Made by a program: the position numbers and the translations under genes. A model generated the notes under the pieces. That model was given only the letters and a program-made list of their open reading frames with translations, did no database searches and was not told where the DNA came from. From Streptomyces sp. Ag109_O5-1 (GTDB lineage Bacteria > Actinomycetota > Actinomycetes > Streptomycetales > Streptomycetaceae), in the NCBI RefSeq assembly GCF_003814875.1, contig NZ_RKQF01000001.1, positions 8,432,001 to 8,496,000 of the forward strand: 64,000 bases of DNA, written 5' to 3'. Of this stretch, positions 8,845 to 16,909 are shown piece after piece. Numbering within the stretch: position 1 is the first letter of the stretch; each line of letters begins with the position of its first letter.

Positions 8845-9588
8845 ATGAGCGCGACGTTCGGCGGCCGTAGCGGCCGGCAGGGCAAACTCACCCGGTGGCT
8901 GCTCGGACGGCGCCCGAAGGAGGCCGCCGCAACCGACGACGAAGGCCGTGCGGCCCTGCTGCTCGCCGCCGCCGAAGCGGGCCTCCCGCTGGCCCCCGCC
9001 GCGCACCCGGCCCCTGGCTACGGTTGCTCCTGCGACCGTGTCGGCTGCCCGACCCCCGCCCGGCACCCGGTGTCCTTCGCCTGGCAGACGCAGTCCACCT
9101 CCGACCGCGCCCAGATCGAGCGCTGGGCCCGGCACCAGCCGCACGCCAACTTCATCACCGCGACCGGTATGACCCACGACGTCCTCGACGTCCCCCTGGA
9201 GGCCGGCCGGCAGGCGCTGGAGCGGTTGCTCGCGAACGGCGTCGAGGTCGGTCCCGTCGCCGAGAGCGACGACGGCCGGATGTTCTTCTTCACCCTCACC
9301 CGGGGCACCCCCGAGGACGAGGACGAGTGGTGGCCCTGCGAGCTGGACTGCCGCCCCGAGACCATGGACGAGCACCCGGGCCTGCGCTGGCACTGCCGGG
9401 GGTCGTACGTCCTCGTACCGCCCGCCCGGCTGCCCGGCGACGACGACCGGCGGGTGCACTGGGTGCGCGGCCCGGAGCATGCGCTGCCCGACCCGCTGAG
9501 CCTTCTGGAGACCCTCACCGATGCCTGCGCCCGGCACGCCGGCGAGGAGCCCGACCAGGCGGGCGCCACCTGGCCCCTGCGGCACTAG
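8845..9588 (+). CDS. Bifunctional primase/polymerase (Prim-Pol) domain protein
   Basis: 247 residues. The order of features (AAAEAGLPLAP, a Cys cluster CSCDRVGCPTPARHPV, then HANFITATG and THDVLDVPLEAG) matches the Prim-Pol domain proteins common in streptomycete chromosomes. The acidic pair in HDVLDV could be the metal-binding site, but the canonical DhD spacing is loose, so activity is uncertain. It stands alone, with no helicase or integrase beside it, so this is a resident gene rather than an obvious plasmid replication protein. The C-terminal half (WWPCELDCRPETMDEHPG) is specific to this group. Confidence 0.75.
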   Translation: MSATFGGRSGRQGKLTRWLLGRRPKEAAATDDEGRAALLLAAAEAGLPLAPAAHPAPGYGCSCDRVGCPTPARHPVSFAWQTQSTSDRAQIERWARHQPHANFITATGMTHDVLDVPLEAGRQALERLLANGVEVGPVAESDDGRMFFFTLTRGTPEDEDEWWPCELDCRPETMDEHPGLRWHCRGSYVLVPPARLPGDDDRRVHWVRGPEHALPDPLSLLETLTDACARHAGEEPDQAGATWPLRH

Positions 9589-9604
9589 GCCGTCACGACC
9601 CCGC

Positions 9605-10606
9605 CTACGACCCCTGCGCGGAGGTGAGGCCCTGGATGCGCCCCAGGATCGAGACCTTCCCGGTGCCCGCCGGGTCCAGCGCGACCTGGTTGGAGACGAA
9701 CTGCATGGTCAGCGACTGCTTGACCTCACCCTTGGTGAGGGCCTTGACGTCCTGGTTCGGCGTCGGCACGGAGGTGCCCGCGGCCGCGGTCTGCTTGGCG
9801 TAGTAGCGGGTGGTGAAGAACACCAGCGCCCCGCCGTCGGCGGTGCGCAGCGCGAGCGGCGCGTAGTCGCCGTTGGTGAGCGCCTCGTCGATGTACTGGG
9901 TCGCCAGGCCCGGCTTGGTCGACTTCCTGCGGTCCGTGCGCCAGCCGCTGGTGTGCGCGCCGTCCGCGAACACCGAACCGCCGTTCTTCAGGTACGTGGC
10001 GTAGTCGTGGCTCAAGTCACCGGGGGATGCGGCCAGTTGGGCGCTGTTCGCCGGGACCGCCTCGGCCCACCCGGCCTTGTCGGTCTTGAACTTCGGTATG
10101 TCGTCCGGGGCGACCAGGGTCAGATACGCCACCTGGAACGGCTCGGAGAGGCTGTTGCGGGTGAAGACCAGCAGCCAGCGCTCGTCGCCGCCCTTGTTGC
10201 CGTGCGCGTCGGCGACGAACCAGCGCGGCCAGCCGGCCTTCTTGGGGATGGTGTACTTGACGTCGTCGAACTCCAGTGCCGAGTGGCCGGAGTTGCCGGC
10301 CGGGCTGTTGGCGTGCCCGGCCTTCAGGCGCGCGGAGTCGATGTCGGCGAGGGCGCCGGTCGTGTAGTCCGCGTCCAGGGAGGCGTTGTAGGCCTTGTCG
10401 GCCTTGTTGTACGCGGCCGTGAACTGCTCCAGCGCCTTGGCGGCCTCGGCGCGGGTGGTGGCGGGGAGCACCTCGCGCTCCCCGTGCACCACCACGCATC
10501 CGCTCGCCGTCATCGACATGGCGGTCAACGAGACCGCCATGAGTACCTTTCGGTCACGCCTGCGGAGCCTTCGAGGGCCGCGATCCCTGGTCGTCAGGTG
10601 CGTCAT
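9605..10606 (-). CDS. Putative exported lipoprotein of unknown function
   Basis: 333 residues. A very basic N-region (RRLRRRDRK) leads to a hydrophobic core and the lipobox MTASGC, so the mature protein probably starts at that Cys and is anchored outside the membrane. The rest is a soluble domain with no motif I recognise. The ATG at 10606 has a GAAGG site at good spacing and lies inside the last 53 bases of efeU, in another frame. A shorter start at 10540 would remove the basic N-region needed for export, so the overlap is probably real. The position suggests co-expression with efeOBU. Confidence 0.75.
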   Translation of the reverse strand: MTHLTTRDRGPRRLRRRDRKVLMAVSLTAMSMTASGCVVVHGEREVLPATTRAEAAKALEQFTAAYNKADKAYNASLDADYTTGALADIDSARLKAGHANSPAGNSGHSALEFDDVKYTIPKKAGWPRWFVADAHGNKGGDERWLLVFTRNSLSEPFQVAYLTLVAPDDIPKFKTDKAGWAEAVPANSAQLAASPGDLSHDYATYLKNGGSVFADGAHTSGWRTDRRKSTKPGLATQYIDEALTNGDYAPLALRTADGGALVFFTTRYYAKQTAAAGTSVPTPNQDVKALTKGEVKQSLTMQFVSNQVALDPAGTGKVSILGRIQGLTSAQGS

Positions 10607-11438
10607 CAGGTGCCTTCACCTTCCCCTTCCCGGAGGCGAACCCTACCGGGGCGAAGAAGAGTACGAGCGTCGGGACCAGGTAGAGCAGCCACACCGTGAC
10701 CTGAAGCACGGTCGGGTCCGGCTGGAAGTTGAACACGCCCTTCAGCAGCGTCCCGTACCAGCTGTCCGGCGGAATGGTGTCGCTGATGTCGAAGGCCTGG
10801 TTCGTCAGCCCCGGGATCCAGTCGGCCTCCTGGAGGTCGTGGAAGCCGTATGCCAGCACGCCCGCCGCGACCACGACCAGCATGCCGCCGGTCCAGGTGA
10901 AGAACTTGGCGAGGTTGATCTTCAGCGCACCCCGGTAGAACAGCCAGCCGAGGAACACGGCGGTGGCGAGGCCGAGGGCGGCGCCGACGAGCGGACGCGG
11001 GGTGCCGTCGCCGGCCGCGTGCACGGACGCCCACACGAACAGGGCGGTCTCGAGCCCCTCACGGCCGACGGCCAGGAACGCGGTGGCGACCAGTGCGCCC
11101 GTGCCCATCGCCAGGGCCGCGTCCAGCTTGCCGTGCAGCTCCGACTTGAGGTGCCGGGCGGTGCGCCGCATCCAGAACACCATCCAGGTCACCAGGCCCA
11201 CGGCGACGACGGACAGCGACCCGCCGAGCGCCTCCTGCGCCTTGAACGTCAGTTCCTGGGAGCCGAATTCGAGCACGCACCCGAAGCCCATCGCGATCAG
11301 CACCGCCACGGCGATGCCGGTCCAGATCGGCTTCAGGGCGTCCGTGCGCCCGGTCTTGACCAGATAGGCGATGAGGATGCAGACGACGAGCGAGGCCTCA
11401 AGACCCTCCCGCAGCCCGATCAGGTAGTTGGAGAACAA
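10554..11438 (-). CDS. efeU: EfeU/FTR1-family iron permease
   Basis: 294 residues and about seven membrane spans. The two REGLE motifs that bind ferric iron in FTR1 permeases are present: REGLEASLV near residue 9 and REGLETALF in the middle. The start must be TTG at 11438, because an in-frame stop lies two codons upstream; GAGGGG sits at the right distance. It begins two codons after the efeB stop in the same frame. Expected role: moving iron across the membrane after periplasmic handling by EfeO and EfeB. Confidence 0.92.
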   Translation of the reverse strand: MFSNYLIGLREGLEASLVVCILIAYLVKTGRTDALKPIWTGIAVAVLIAMGFGCVLEFGSQELTFKAQEALGGSLSVVAVGLVTWMVFWMRRTARHLKSELHGKLDAALAMGTGALVATAFLAVGREGLETALFVWASVHAAGDGTPRPLVGAALGLATAVFLGWLFYRGALKINLAKFFTWTGGMLVVVAAGVLAYGFHDLQEADWIPGLTNQAFDISDTIPPDSWYGTLLKGVFNFQPDPTVLQVTVWLLYLVPTLVLFFAPVGFASGKGKVKAPDDAPDDQGSRPSKAPQA

Positions 11439-11441
11439 TGC

Positions 11442-12686
11442 TCACGCCCCCTCGGAAAACAGTGCTCGGCCCCACCAGTCGTCCTTGTCCCGGACGCCGG
11501 GCGGGACGGCGAAGACGGCCGAACCCACATGCTGGATGTACTCGTTGAGCGCGTCGGACGCGGACAGCCTGCGCTGCAGCGGGATGAACCCCTTGCGCAC
11601 GTCCCGCATGTAGGCCAGGAAGAACAGCCCCGCGTCGAGCCGCCCGAGCCCGTCGGTGCCGTCCGTGAAGGAGTAACCCCGGCGCAGGATGGTGATCCCG
11701 CCGTTGGAGTCGGGGTGCGCGAGGCGGACATGGGCGTCGGGCTTCATGGCCTTCAGGAACGGCTCGTCGTGCTCCTTGGCCTTGCCGACCGGAGCGCCCT
11801 CGCCCTTGTCCCGCCCGAAGACGTCCTCCTGTTCCTGGAGCGAAGTCCGGTCCCAGGTCTCGATGTTCATACGGATCCGCCGGGCGACGAGATACGACCC
11901 TCCCGTCATCCACGCGGACCCGTCCCCCTCCGCGGCCCACACGAACTTCTCCAGCCGGCCGGTCTCGGTCCCCGCGATGTTGCGGGTGCCGTCCTTGAAC
12001 CCCATGAGGTTGCGCGGGGTCTGGGCGTCCGGGGTGGTCGACGAGGTCTTCCCGAAGCCGAGTTGGGACCAGCGGATGGCGACCTTGCCGAAGCCGATCC
12101 GGGCGAGGTTGCGGATGGCGTGCACGGCGACCTGCGGATCGTCGGCACAGGCCTGGATGCAGAGGTCGCCGCCGGTACGGGACCTGTCGAGGTTGTCCCC
12201 GGGGAACTTCGGCAGATCGACGAGCGCGGCCGGCCGCCGCCCGCCGAGCCCGAACCTCTCGAAGAAGGACGGCCCGAAGCCGATCGTCAGCGTCAGCCGG
12301 GACGGCCTGAGCCCGAGGGCCTCACCGGTGTCGTCCGGCGGCGCCTCGGCGAGCCCGCCGTACGCGCCCTCGCCGACCGCCTGCCCGGCGGTCATCCGCC
12401 GGGCCGCGGCCGTCCAGTCCTTCAGCAGCTGCACGAACTCGGCCCGGTCTTCGGTCTTCACGTCGAACGCGGCGAAGTGCAGCCGGTCCTGGACGGGCGT
12501 GGCGATGCCGGCCTGGTGGGCGCCGTGGAACTCGACCGCGCCACCGGTCTCGGCGGCGGCCGGGTCCAGGTCGTCGCCGGCCTGGGCCATCGCCACCGCG
12601 CCCCCGGCCACGGCGGCCCCGAGCGCGAGCCCGGCCCCGCCCCAGCCGATGAGCGCCCGACGCGAGGGAGTGACTTTCTCGCTCAT
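11442..12686 (-). CDS. efeB: EfeB deferrochelatase / DyP-type peroxidase
   Basis: 414 residues. The twin-arginine signal (TPSRRALIGWGGAGLALG) shows export of a folded haem protein. GFKDGTRN is the GxxDG motif of dye-decolourising peroxidases. In the Efe system EfeB oxidises ferrous iron or extracts iron from haem outside the membrane. It lies 10 bases downstream of efeO and directly upstream of efeU. Confidence 0.93.
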   Translation of the reverse strand: MSEKVTPSRRALIGWGGAGLALGAAVAGGAVAMAQAGDDLDPAAAETGGAVEFHGAHQAGIATPVQDRLHFAAFDVKTEDRAEFVQLLKDWTAAARRMTAGQAVGEGAYGGLAEAPPDDTGEALGLRPSRLTLTIGFGPSFFERFGLGGRRPAALVDLPKFPGDNLDRSRTGGDLCIQACADDPQVAVHAIRNLARIGFGKVAIRWSQLGFGKTSSTTPDAQTPRNLMGFKDGTRNIAGTETGRLEKFVWAAEGDGSAWMTGGSYLVARRIRMNIETWDRTSLQEQEDVFGRDKGEGAPVGKAKEHDEPFLKAMKPDAHVRLAHPDSNGGITILRRGYSFTDGTDGLGRLDAGLFFLAYMRDVRKGFIPLQRRLSASDALNEYIQHVGSAVFAVPPGVRDKDDWWGRALFSEGA

Positions 12687-12696
12687 GTCCCGTCCC

Positions 12697-13833
12697 CTAC
12701 TTGACCACGGCCGCGGCGAGCTTCGACAGCGGCTCCGCCAGGGCGTTGACCGCGTCGGACAGCTCCTTGCGCTGCTCCTTGGTCACCTTGTCGTAGGACA
12801 CGAAGTCGTACGACGCCTTGTCCGCGCGGTACTTGTCGAGGAGCGTGTCCAGCGCGGCGAACTGCTTGTCGAGTTCGGCCGTCAGCGCCGGGTCGTTCTT
12901 CGAGGCGACCGGCTTCAGCAGCTCGTACGCCTTCTGGGCGCCCTCGACATTGGCCTTGAAGTCGACCAGGTCGGTGTGGGAGTAGCGGTCCTCCTCGCCG
13001 GTGACCTTGCCGGTGGCGACCTCGTCGAGCAGTTCCTTGGCGCCGTTGGCCATGGAGGTCGGGGTGATCTCGGCCTTGCCGACCCGCTTCTGCCAGTCCT
13101 TCAGGTCGGTGACGAGCTGATCGGCGAGCGTCTTCTCCGTCTCACCGATCTTCTTGTCCGCCCACAGGGCCTTCTCCAGCCGGTGCCAGCCGGTCCACTT
13201 CTGGCCTTCCTCCAGGCCGTCGGCGCGGGTGTCGGTCTTCGGGTCGATGTCACCGAAGGACTCGGCGATCGGCTCGGTGCGCTCCCAGCCGAGCCGCGAG
13301 GGGGAGTACGCCTGCTGCGCGGCCGCCAGGTCACCGGCCTTGACGGCCTTGGCGAAGGTCTCGGCGAGCGGGACGGTGGCGTCGGCCTGCTCCTGTGCGT
13401 ACTCGCGGTAGTCGGCGACGGCCTTGTCGAGCGTCGGGTTGCGCTTGGCGACGGTGCCGGAGCCGGTGACGGTCAGCTTCTGCCGGACGCCGTGGCCCTT
13501 CATACCGGGCCGGCAGGCTATCTCGTACGACCCGGCCTTCACCTCGGCGGTGAGCGTGTACTTGGTCCCCGGCCCGACGTTCTCCTTCTCGGAGACGATC
13601 CGGTCGTCCGGGAAGAGGATCTCGACCTCGGTGGCCTTGGAGCCCTTGTTCTCGATGGCGAGCGTGACATGCCCGGCCGGGACCGACTTCGTCGACGTCT
13701 CGCACCTGGAGTCGGCGGCGGTGACCTGGATCGCGTCGCCGCCCTTGCCGTCGCTCTTCGCCGTGCAGGCCGAGAGGGCGGTCAGGGCGGCCGCGGTGGC
13801 GGCGGCGGTGACGGTGAGTCGGACGGCACGCAT
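12697..13833 (-). CDS. efeO: EfeO iron-binding protein (cupredoxin plus M75 domain)
   Basis: 378 residues. The signal peptide ends in a lipobox-like ALSAC, so it is probably a lipoprotein. An N-terminal cupredoxin-like domain (residues about 35-125, with CRPGMKGHG) is followed by an M75/imelysin domain with the GWHRLEKALW signature, which corresponds to the HxxE metal site. It is the first gene of efeO-efeB-efeU and has two iron-box sequences directly upstream, so repression by an iron-loaded DtxR/DmdR regulator is expected. Confidence 0.93.
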   Translation of the reverse strand: MRAVRLTVTAAATAAALTALSACTAKSDGKGGDAIQVTAADSRCETSTKSVPAGHVTLAIENKGSKATEVEILFPDDRIVSEKENVGPGTKYTLTAEVKAGSYEIACRPGMKGHGVRQKLTVTGSGTVAKRNPTLDKAVADYREYAQEQADATVPLAETFAKAVKAGDLAAAQQAYSPSRLGWERTEPIAESFGDIDPKTDTRADGLEEGQKWTGWHRLEKALWADKKIGETEKTLADQLVTDLKDWQKRVGKAEITPTSMANGAKELLDEVATGKVTGEEDRYSHTDLVDFKANVEGAQKAYELLKPVASKNDPALTAELDKQFAALDTLLDKYRADKASYDFVSYDKVTKEQRKELSDAVNALAEPLSKLAAAVVK

Positions 13834-13856
13834 GCAGGCTCCAAGCGAGGACGGTG

Positions 13857-13893
13857 TGGTGAGGCTTGCCTAACTTACCTGAGGCTTACCTCA
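13857..13893 (-). promoter_or_regulatory. Tandem iron boxes upstream of efeO
   Basis: Read on the minus strand this holds TGAGGTAAGCCTCA and, seven bases on, TTAGGCAAGCCTCA. Both resemble the DtxR/IdeR/DmdR consensus TTAGGTTAGGCTAACCTAA. They lie 24-60 bases before the efeO start, where a bound repressor would block the promoter. Assignment is by consensus and gene function. Confidence 0.75.
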
Positions 13894-14042
13894 CTCTTAC
13901 CCGCGCGGGTCGTGATTCACCGGATACAGAAAGATCACAGACACGGCTTGATGTCGACGGCTCAAAACGCACGTCAAGAGATAGTAAAGGAGCGGTCAAG
14001 GGGCGTGTCCCGGCGGCCCGCCGCGAGTGCTTCAATGCCGGA

Positions 14043-14744
14043 GTGACTGACTACGACGTGCTGCGTGTCTTCTGCGCGGCGAACGGCGGATACGGCAACG
14101 AGCTCGGCGTCGTCCGCGACGGCTCCGTGCTGCCCGAGCGCGAGGACCGGCAGGCGCTGGCGGCGAAGCTCGGATTCAGCGAGACCGTGTTCGTGGACGA
14201 CCCCGAGCGCGGGATCGTCGACATCTACACCCCCACCCTGCGCCTGCCCTTCGCCGGGCATCCCTGCGTCGGCACGGCCTGGCTGCTGGACGTGCCCGAA
14301 CTGGTCACCCCGGCCGGAGTGGTCGGCGCCCGCCTGGACGGGGAGTTCAGCTGGATCGAGGCGCTCCCGGAGTGGGCCCCGCCGCGCACCCTGCGCCAGT
14401 ACGCCACCGCCGCCGAGGTCGACGCCCTGCCGGTGCCGCCGCCGGGGGAGTGGATCTACGCATGGGCGTGGGAGGACGAGTCGGCGGGCCGGGTCCGCGC
14501 CCGCGCCTTCCCGGGCCGCGACGACGGCATAGGCGAGGACGAGGCGACCGGCGCGGCGGCGCTGCTCCTCACCGACCTGCTGGGCCGGGCCCTGAACATC
14601 ACCCAGGGCAAGGGCTCGCAGATCCTCACGGCACCGCAGCCCTACGGCTGGGTGGAGATCGGCGGGCGGGTCCTCCTGGAAGGCCCGGAGAAGCAGCCGG
14701 GAGGTCAGCCGGCGGACTTCTCGGTACGGCCGCGCTTCACGTAG
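14043..14744 (+). CDS. PhzF family isomerase-like protein
   Basis: 233 residues from GTG at 14043. FCAANGGYGNELGVV resembles the PhzF N-terminus (usually GN.LAVV), and RLPFAGHPCVGTAWLL is the diagnostic PhzF motif. The second half keeps GEDEATGAAALLL, the matching motif with its small-residue turn. It is somewhat shorter than typical 260-290 residue members. PhzF-fold proteins are isomerases or epimerases; nothing here points to phenazine synthesis. Its 3' end overlaps the convergent small membrane gene by 40 bases. Confidence 0.82.
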   Translation: MTDYDVLRVFCAANGGYGNELGVVRDGSVLPEREDRQALAAKLGFSETVFVDDPERGIVDIYTPTLRLPFAGHPCVGTAWLLDVPELVTPAGVVGARLDGEFSWIEALPEWAPPRTLRQYATAAEVDALPVPPPGEWIYAWAWEDESAGRVRARAFPGRDDGIGEDEATGAAALLLTDLLGRALNITQGKGSQILTAPQPYGWVEIGGRVLLEGPEKQPGGQPADFSVRPRFT

Positions 14745-14884
14745 TACCAGGTCATGTTGGACGACAGGCCCGTCAGCAGCACCCAGACCACGCCCATCAG
14801 CCAGCTGCCCTGCACGAAGGAGATGACGGCGGCGGCGACGGCGAGAACGCAGACGGCCAGGGCGTAGAGGGCGAGGCGGGGCAT
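14705..14884 (-). CDS. Small two-span membrane protein, 59 residues
   Basis: Reads MPRLALYALAVCVLAVAAAV at its N-terminus, then SFVQGSWLMGVV, VLLTGLSSNMTWYYVKRG and a polar tail. It has two hydrophobic segments (residues about 4-23 and 29-45) and a positive C-terminus, which fits a genuine inner-membrane microprotein. I recall similar short proteins next to this locus in other streptomycetes. Its last 40 bases run antisense to the end of the PhzF-like gene. The function is unknown. The ribosome site is weak. Confidence 0.65.
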   Translation of the reverse strand: MPRLALYALAVCVLAVAAAVISFVQGSWLMGVVWVLLTGLSSNMTWYYVKRGRTEKSAG

Positions 14885-14902
14885 AGAAGTCGCTTTCGAA
14901 TC

Positions 14903-14950
14903 GGTCGGATCGGTCCGGATCGGTCGGATCGGTCCGGATCGGTCGGATCA
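14903..14950. repeat. 19-bp tandem repeat, about 2.5 copies
   Basis: The unit GGTCGGATCGGTCCGGATC occurs at 14903-14921 and 14922-14940, with a partial copy to about 14950. Each unit is two near copies of GGTC(C)GGATC. It fills the gap between the small membrane gene and the F420 oxidoreductase stop. GATC-rich GGATCGGTC words recur at about 19180-19195. Confidence 0.85.
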
Positions 14951-14992
14951 GTCGGGGACACTGGTGGCCGCCCACCAGTGTCCCCCATCCGC

Positions 14993-15712
14993 TCAGACGT
15001 CCGTGACGCGGAGCCCGGCGTGTGCCTTGTAGCGGCGGTTGACCGAGATCAGGTTCGCGACCAGGGACTCCACCTGGTGCGCGTTGCGCAGCCGCCCCGC
15101 GAAGACACCGCGCATCCCGGGGATGCGCCCGGCCAGCGCCTGCACGATCTCCACGTCCGCCCGCACCTCGCCCAGCACCATCACATCGGTGTCGATCTCA
15201 TCGATCTCCGGGTCCTGGAGCAGCACGGCCGAGAGGTGATGGAACGCGGCAGTGACCCGCGAGTCAGGCAGCAGTGCCGCGGCCTGCTCCGCCGCGCTGC
15301 CCTCCTCCGGCTTGAGCGCGTAGGCGCCCTGCTTGTCGAAGCCGAGCGGGTTGACGCAGTCCACGACCAGCTTGCCGGCCAGTTCCCCGCGCAGCGACTC
15401 CAGCGTCTTGCCGTGCCCGTCCCACGGCACGGCGACGATCACGATGTCGCTGCGGCGTGCACACTCGGCGTTGTCGGCGCCCTCGATGCCGTGACCGAGC
15501 TCGTCGGCGGCGGCCTGCGCGCGCTCGGCGGCCCGGGAGCCGATGATCACCTTCTGGCCGGCCCGGGCCAGCCGGTAGGCGAGGCCCTTGCCCTGCGGGC
15601 CGGTGCCGCCGAGCACACCCACGACCAGGCCGGAGACGTCGGGCAGGTCCCAGGGGTCCTTGGCGGGGGCCTTCGCGGCCGTCGGCTGCTGTGCACTGTC
15701 GGTAGAGGTCAT
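14993..15712 (-). CDS. npdG: F420H2:NADP+ oxidoreductase
   Basis: 239 residues. VGVLGGTGPQGKGLAYRLA near residue 31 is the NADP-binding Rossmann motif typical of this family (F420_oxidored domain). VIIGSRAAERA follows beta-2 with the Ser-Arg pair that binds the 2'-phosphate of NADP. VVDCVNPLGFD and AFHHLSA are also family signatures. The enzyme passes hydride between reduced F420 and NADP in the cytoplasm. The first 25 residues are an Ala/Pro-rich extension. Confidence 0.9.
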   Translation of the reverse strand: MTSTDSAQQPTAAKAPAKDPWDLPDVSGLVVGVLGGTGPQGKGLAYRLARAGQKVIIGSRAAERAQAAADELGHGIEGADNAECARRSDIVIVAVPWDGHGKTLESLRGELAGKLVVDCVNPLGFDKQGAYALKPEEGSAAEQAAALLPDSRVTAAFHHLSAVLLQDPEIDEIDTDVMVLGEVRADVEIVQALAGRIPGMRGVFAGRLRNAHQVESLVANLISVNRRYKAHAGLRVTDV

Positions 15713-15749
15713 GGGCCGACTCTACGTCCGCGCCGACGGCCGCAACCGG

Positions 15750-16829
15750 TCAGGTGAGGCGGTTCACCGGCACCCGTCGGAACGTGATCGTCGTGTACGC
15801 GCTGAAGTCACCGGTCTCGTAAAGGAGTCCCACGGTGGCCGCGTCGATCCGGGTCAGATCGGAGTAGGCGGCGGGCAGCCCGTCCACGGTGTACACGGGC
15901 CGCCAGGTGGTACCGCCGTCGGCGGAGGCGCGGATCGTCATCAGGGCGCGGCTCGCCGGATCGCCCGGCCCGGAGTAGAGCAGCACGTCCGGGTCGCGGA
16001 GTTGCAGCACGCCGGCCTCGCAGACGGGGGCGGCGAGCCCGGCCTGCGGCCGGAACGGCTTCACGAGCGTCCGCCCGCCGTCCGCCGAGTGCGCGTCGGC
16101 CCGGTTGCCGGGGGCGGGGGAGTCGTTGCGGGTATTGAAGTAGACCCGTCCGTCCGGGAGTTCGGCCGCGGTGGTCTCGTTGACGTTGATGTATCCGTCG
16201 GTGTTCTCGTCGACGTACCCGAGGTACCAGGTCTCCCCGCGGTCGTCACTGAGCAGGCAGTGCCCGCTGTTGTACTTCCCCTCGGTCCCGTTGTCGGTCC
16301 CGGCCGGCGGCAGGGAGTGGTTGCCCGGTACGACGACCCGCCCGGACCGCAACTGCAGGCCATGCCCGGGGGTGGTGGCGTACCACCGCCACCCGGCCCT
16401 CTTCACGGACTTGGTGATCTCCTTCGGGGCGGACCAGGTCACCCCGTCGTCGTCACTGTGCTGCACCCACACCCGCCGCCCGTCGGCGTCCGGCACCTGC
16501 CCGCGCAGGATGGCGTCCTCGGTGGCGGAGGCGGCGCTGCGGACATGGACGAGCAGGATCCGGCCGGTGTCGAGGACGACGGGGGCGGGGTTGCCGGCGA
16601 GATCGGCGCCGTTGCTCGCGGCGACCTGCAGCGGCCCCCAGGTACGCCCGCCGTCCCCCGACCGCTTCAGTACGACGGCGATATGCCCGTGGTCCGCGGC
16701 GGAGTTCACTCTCCCCTCGCAGAAGGCGAGCACGGTGCCCGTCCGGGACACCACCACGGCCGGGATCCGGAAACTGGCGTAGCCCTCTTCGCCCCCGCGA
16801 AAGGGAATGCTTGCTTCTAGGTCGCTCAT
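15750..16829 (-). CDS. Sialidase-like (exo-alpha-sialidase fold) protein
   Basis: 359 residues from ATG at 16829; the longer reading to 16931 would overlap the divergent gene at 16910. YASFRIPAVVV is the FRIP motif carrying the first active-site Arg. Five Asp-box-like repeats are visible: SGDGGRTW, SDDDGVTW, SDDRGETW, SADGGRTL and SADGGTTW. This is a six-bladed propeller sialidase fold. No signal peptide is present, unlike most secreted bacterial sialidases, so an intracellular or non-classical role, or another glycoside substrate, is possible. Confidence 0.85.
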   Translation of the reverse strand: MSDLEASIPFRGGEEGYASFRIPAVVVSRTGTVLAFCEGRVNSAADHGHIAVVLKRSGDGGRTWGPLQVAASNGADLAGNPAPVVLDTGRILLVHVRSAASATEDAILRGQVPDADGRRVWVQHSDDDGVTWSAPKEITKSVKRAGWRWYATTPGHGLQLRSGRVVVPGNHSLPPAGTDNGTEGKYNSGHCLLSDDRGETWYLGYVDENTDGYINVNETTAAELPDGRVYFNTRNDSPAPGNRADAHSADGGRTLVKPFRPQAGLAAPVCEAGVLQLRDPDVLLYSGPGDPASRALMTIRASADGGTTWRPVYTVDGLPAAYSDLTRIDAATVGLLYETGDFSAYTTITFRRVPVNRLT

Positions 16830-16909
16830 GGGCCGGGTTCTCCCCGGTTCGGACGAATTCCGGGTGAACTCCGCGTCACGAGTGACCGATTGCGGCAGTA
16901 TGCGATGAC

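Noticed and set aside
8845..9588. Plasmid or prophage replication module
   Set aside because: No integrase, excisionase, helicase or att repeats around the Prim-Pol gene.
14043..14744. Phenazine biosynthesis
   Set aside because: Only a PhzF-fold homologue is present, with no other phz genes.
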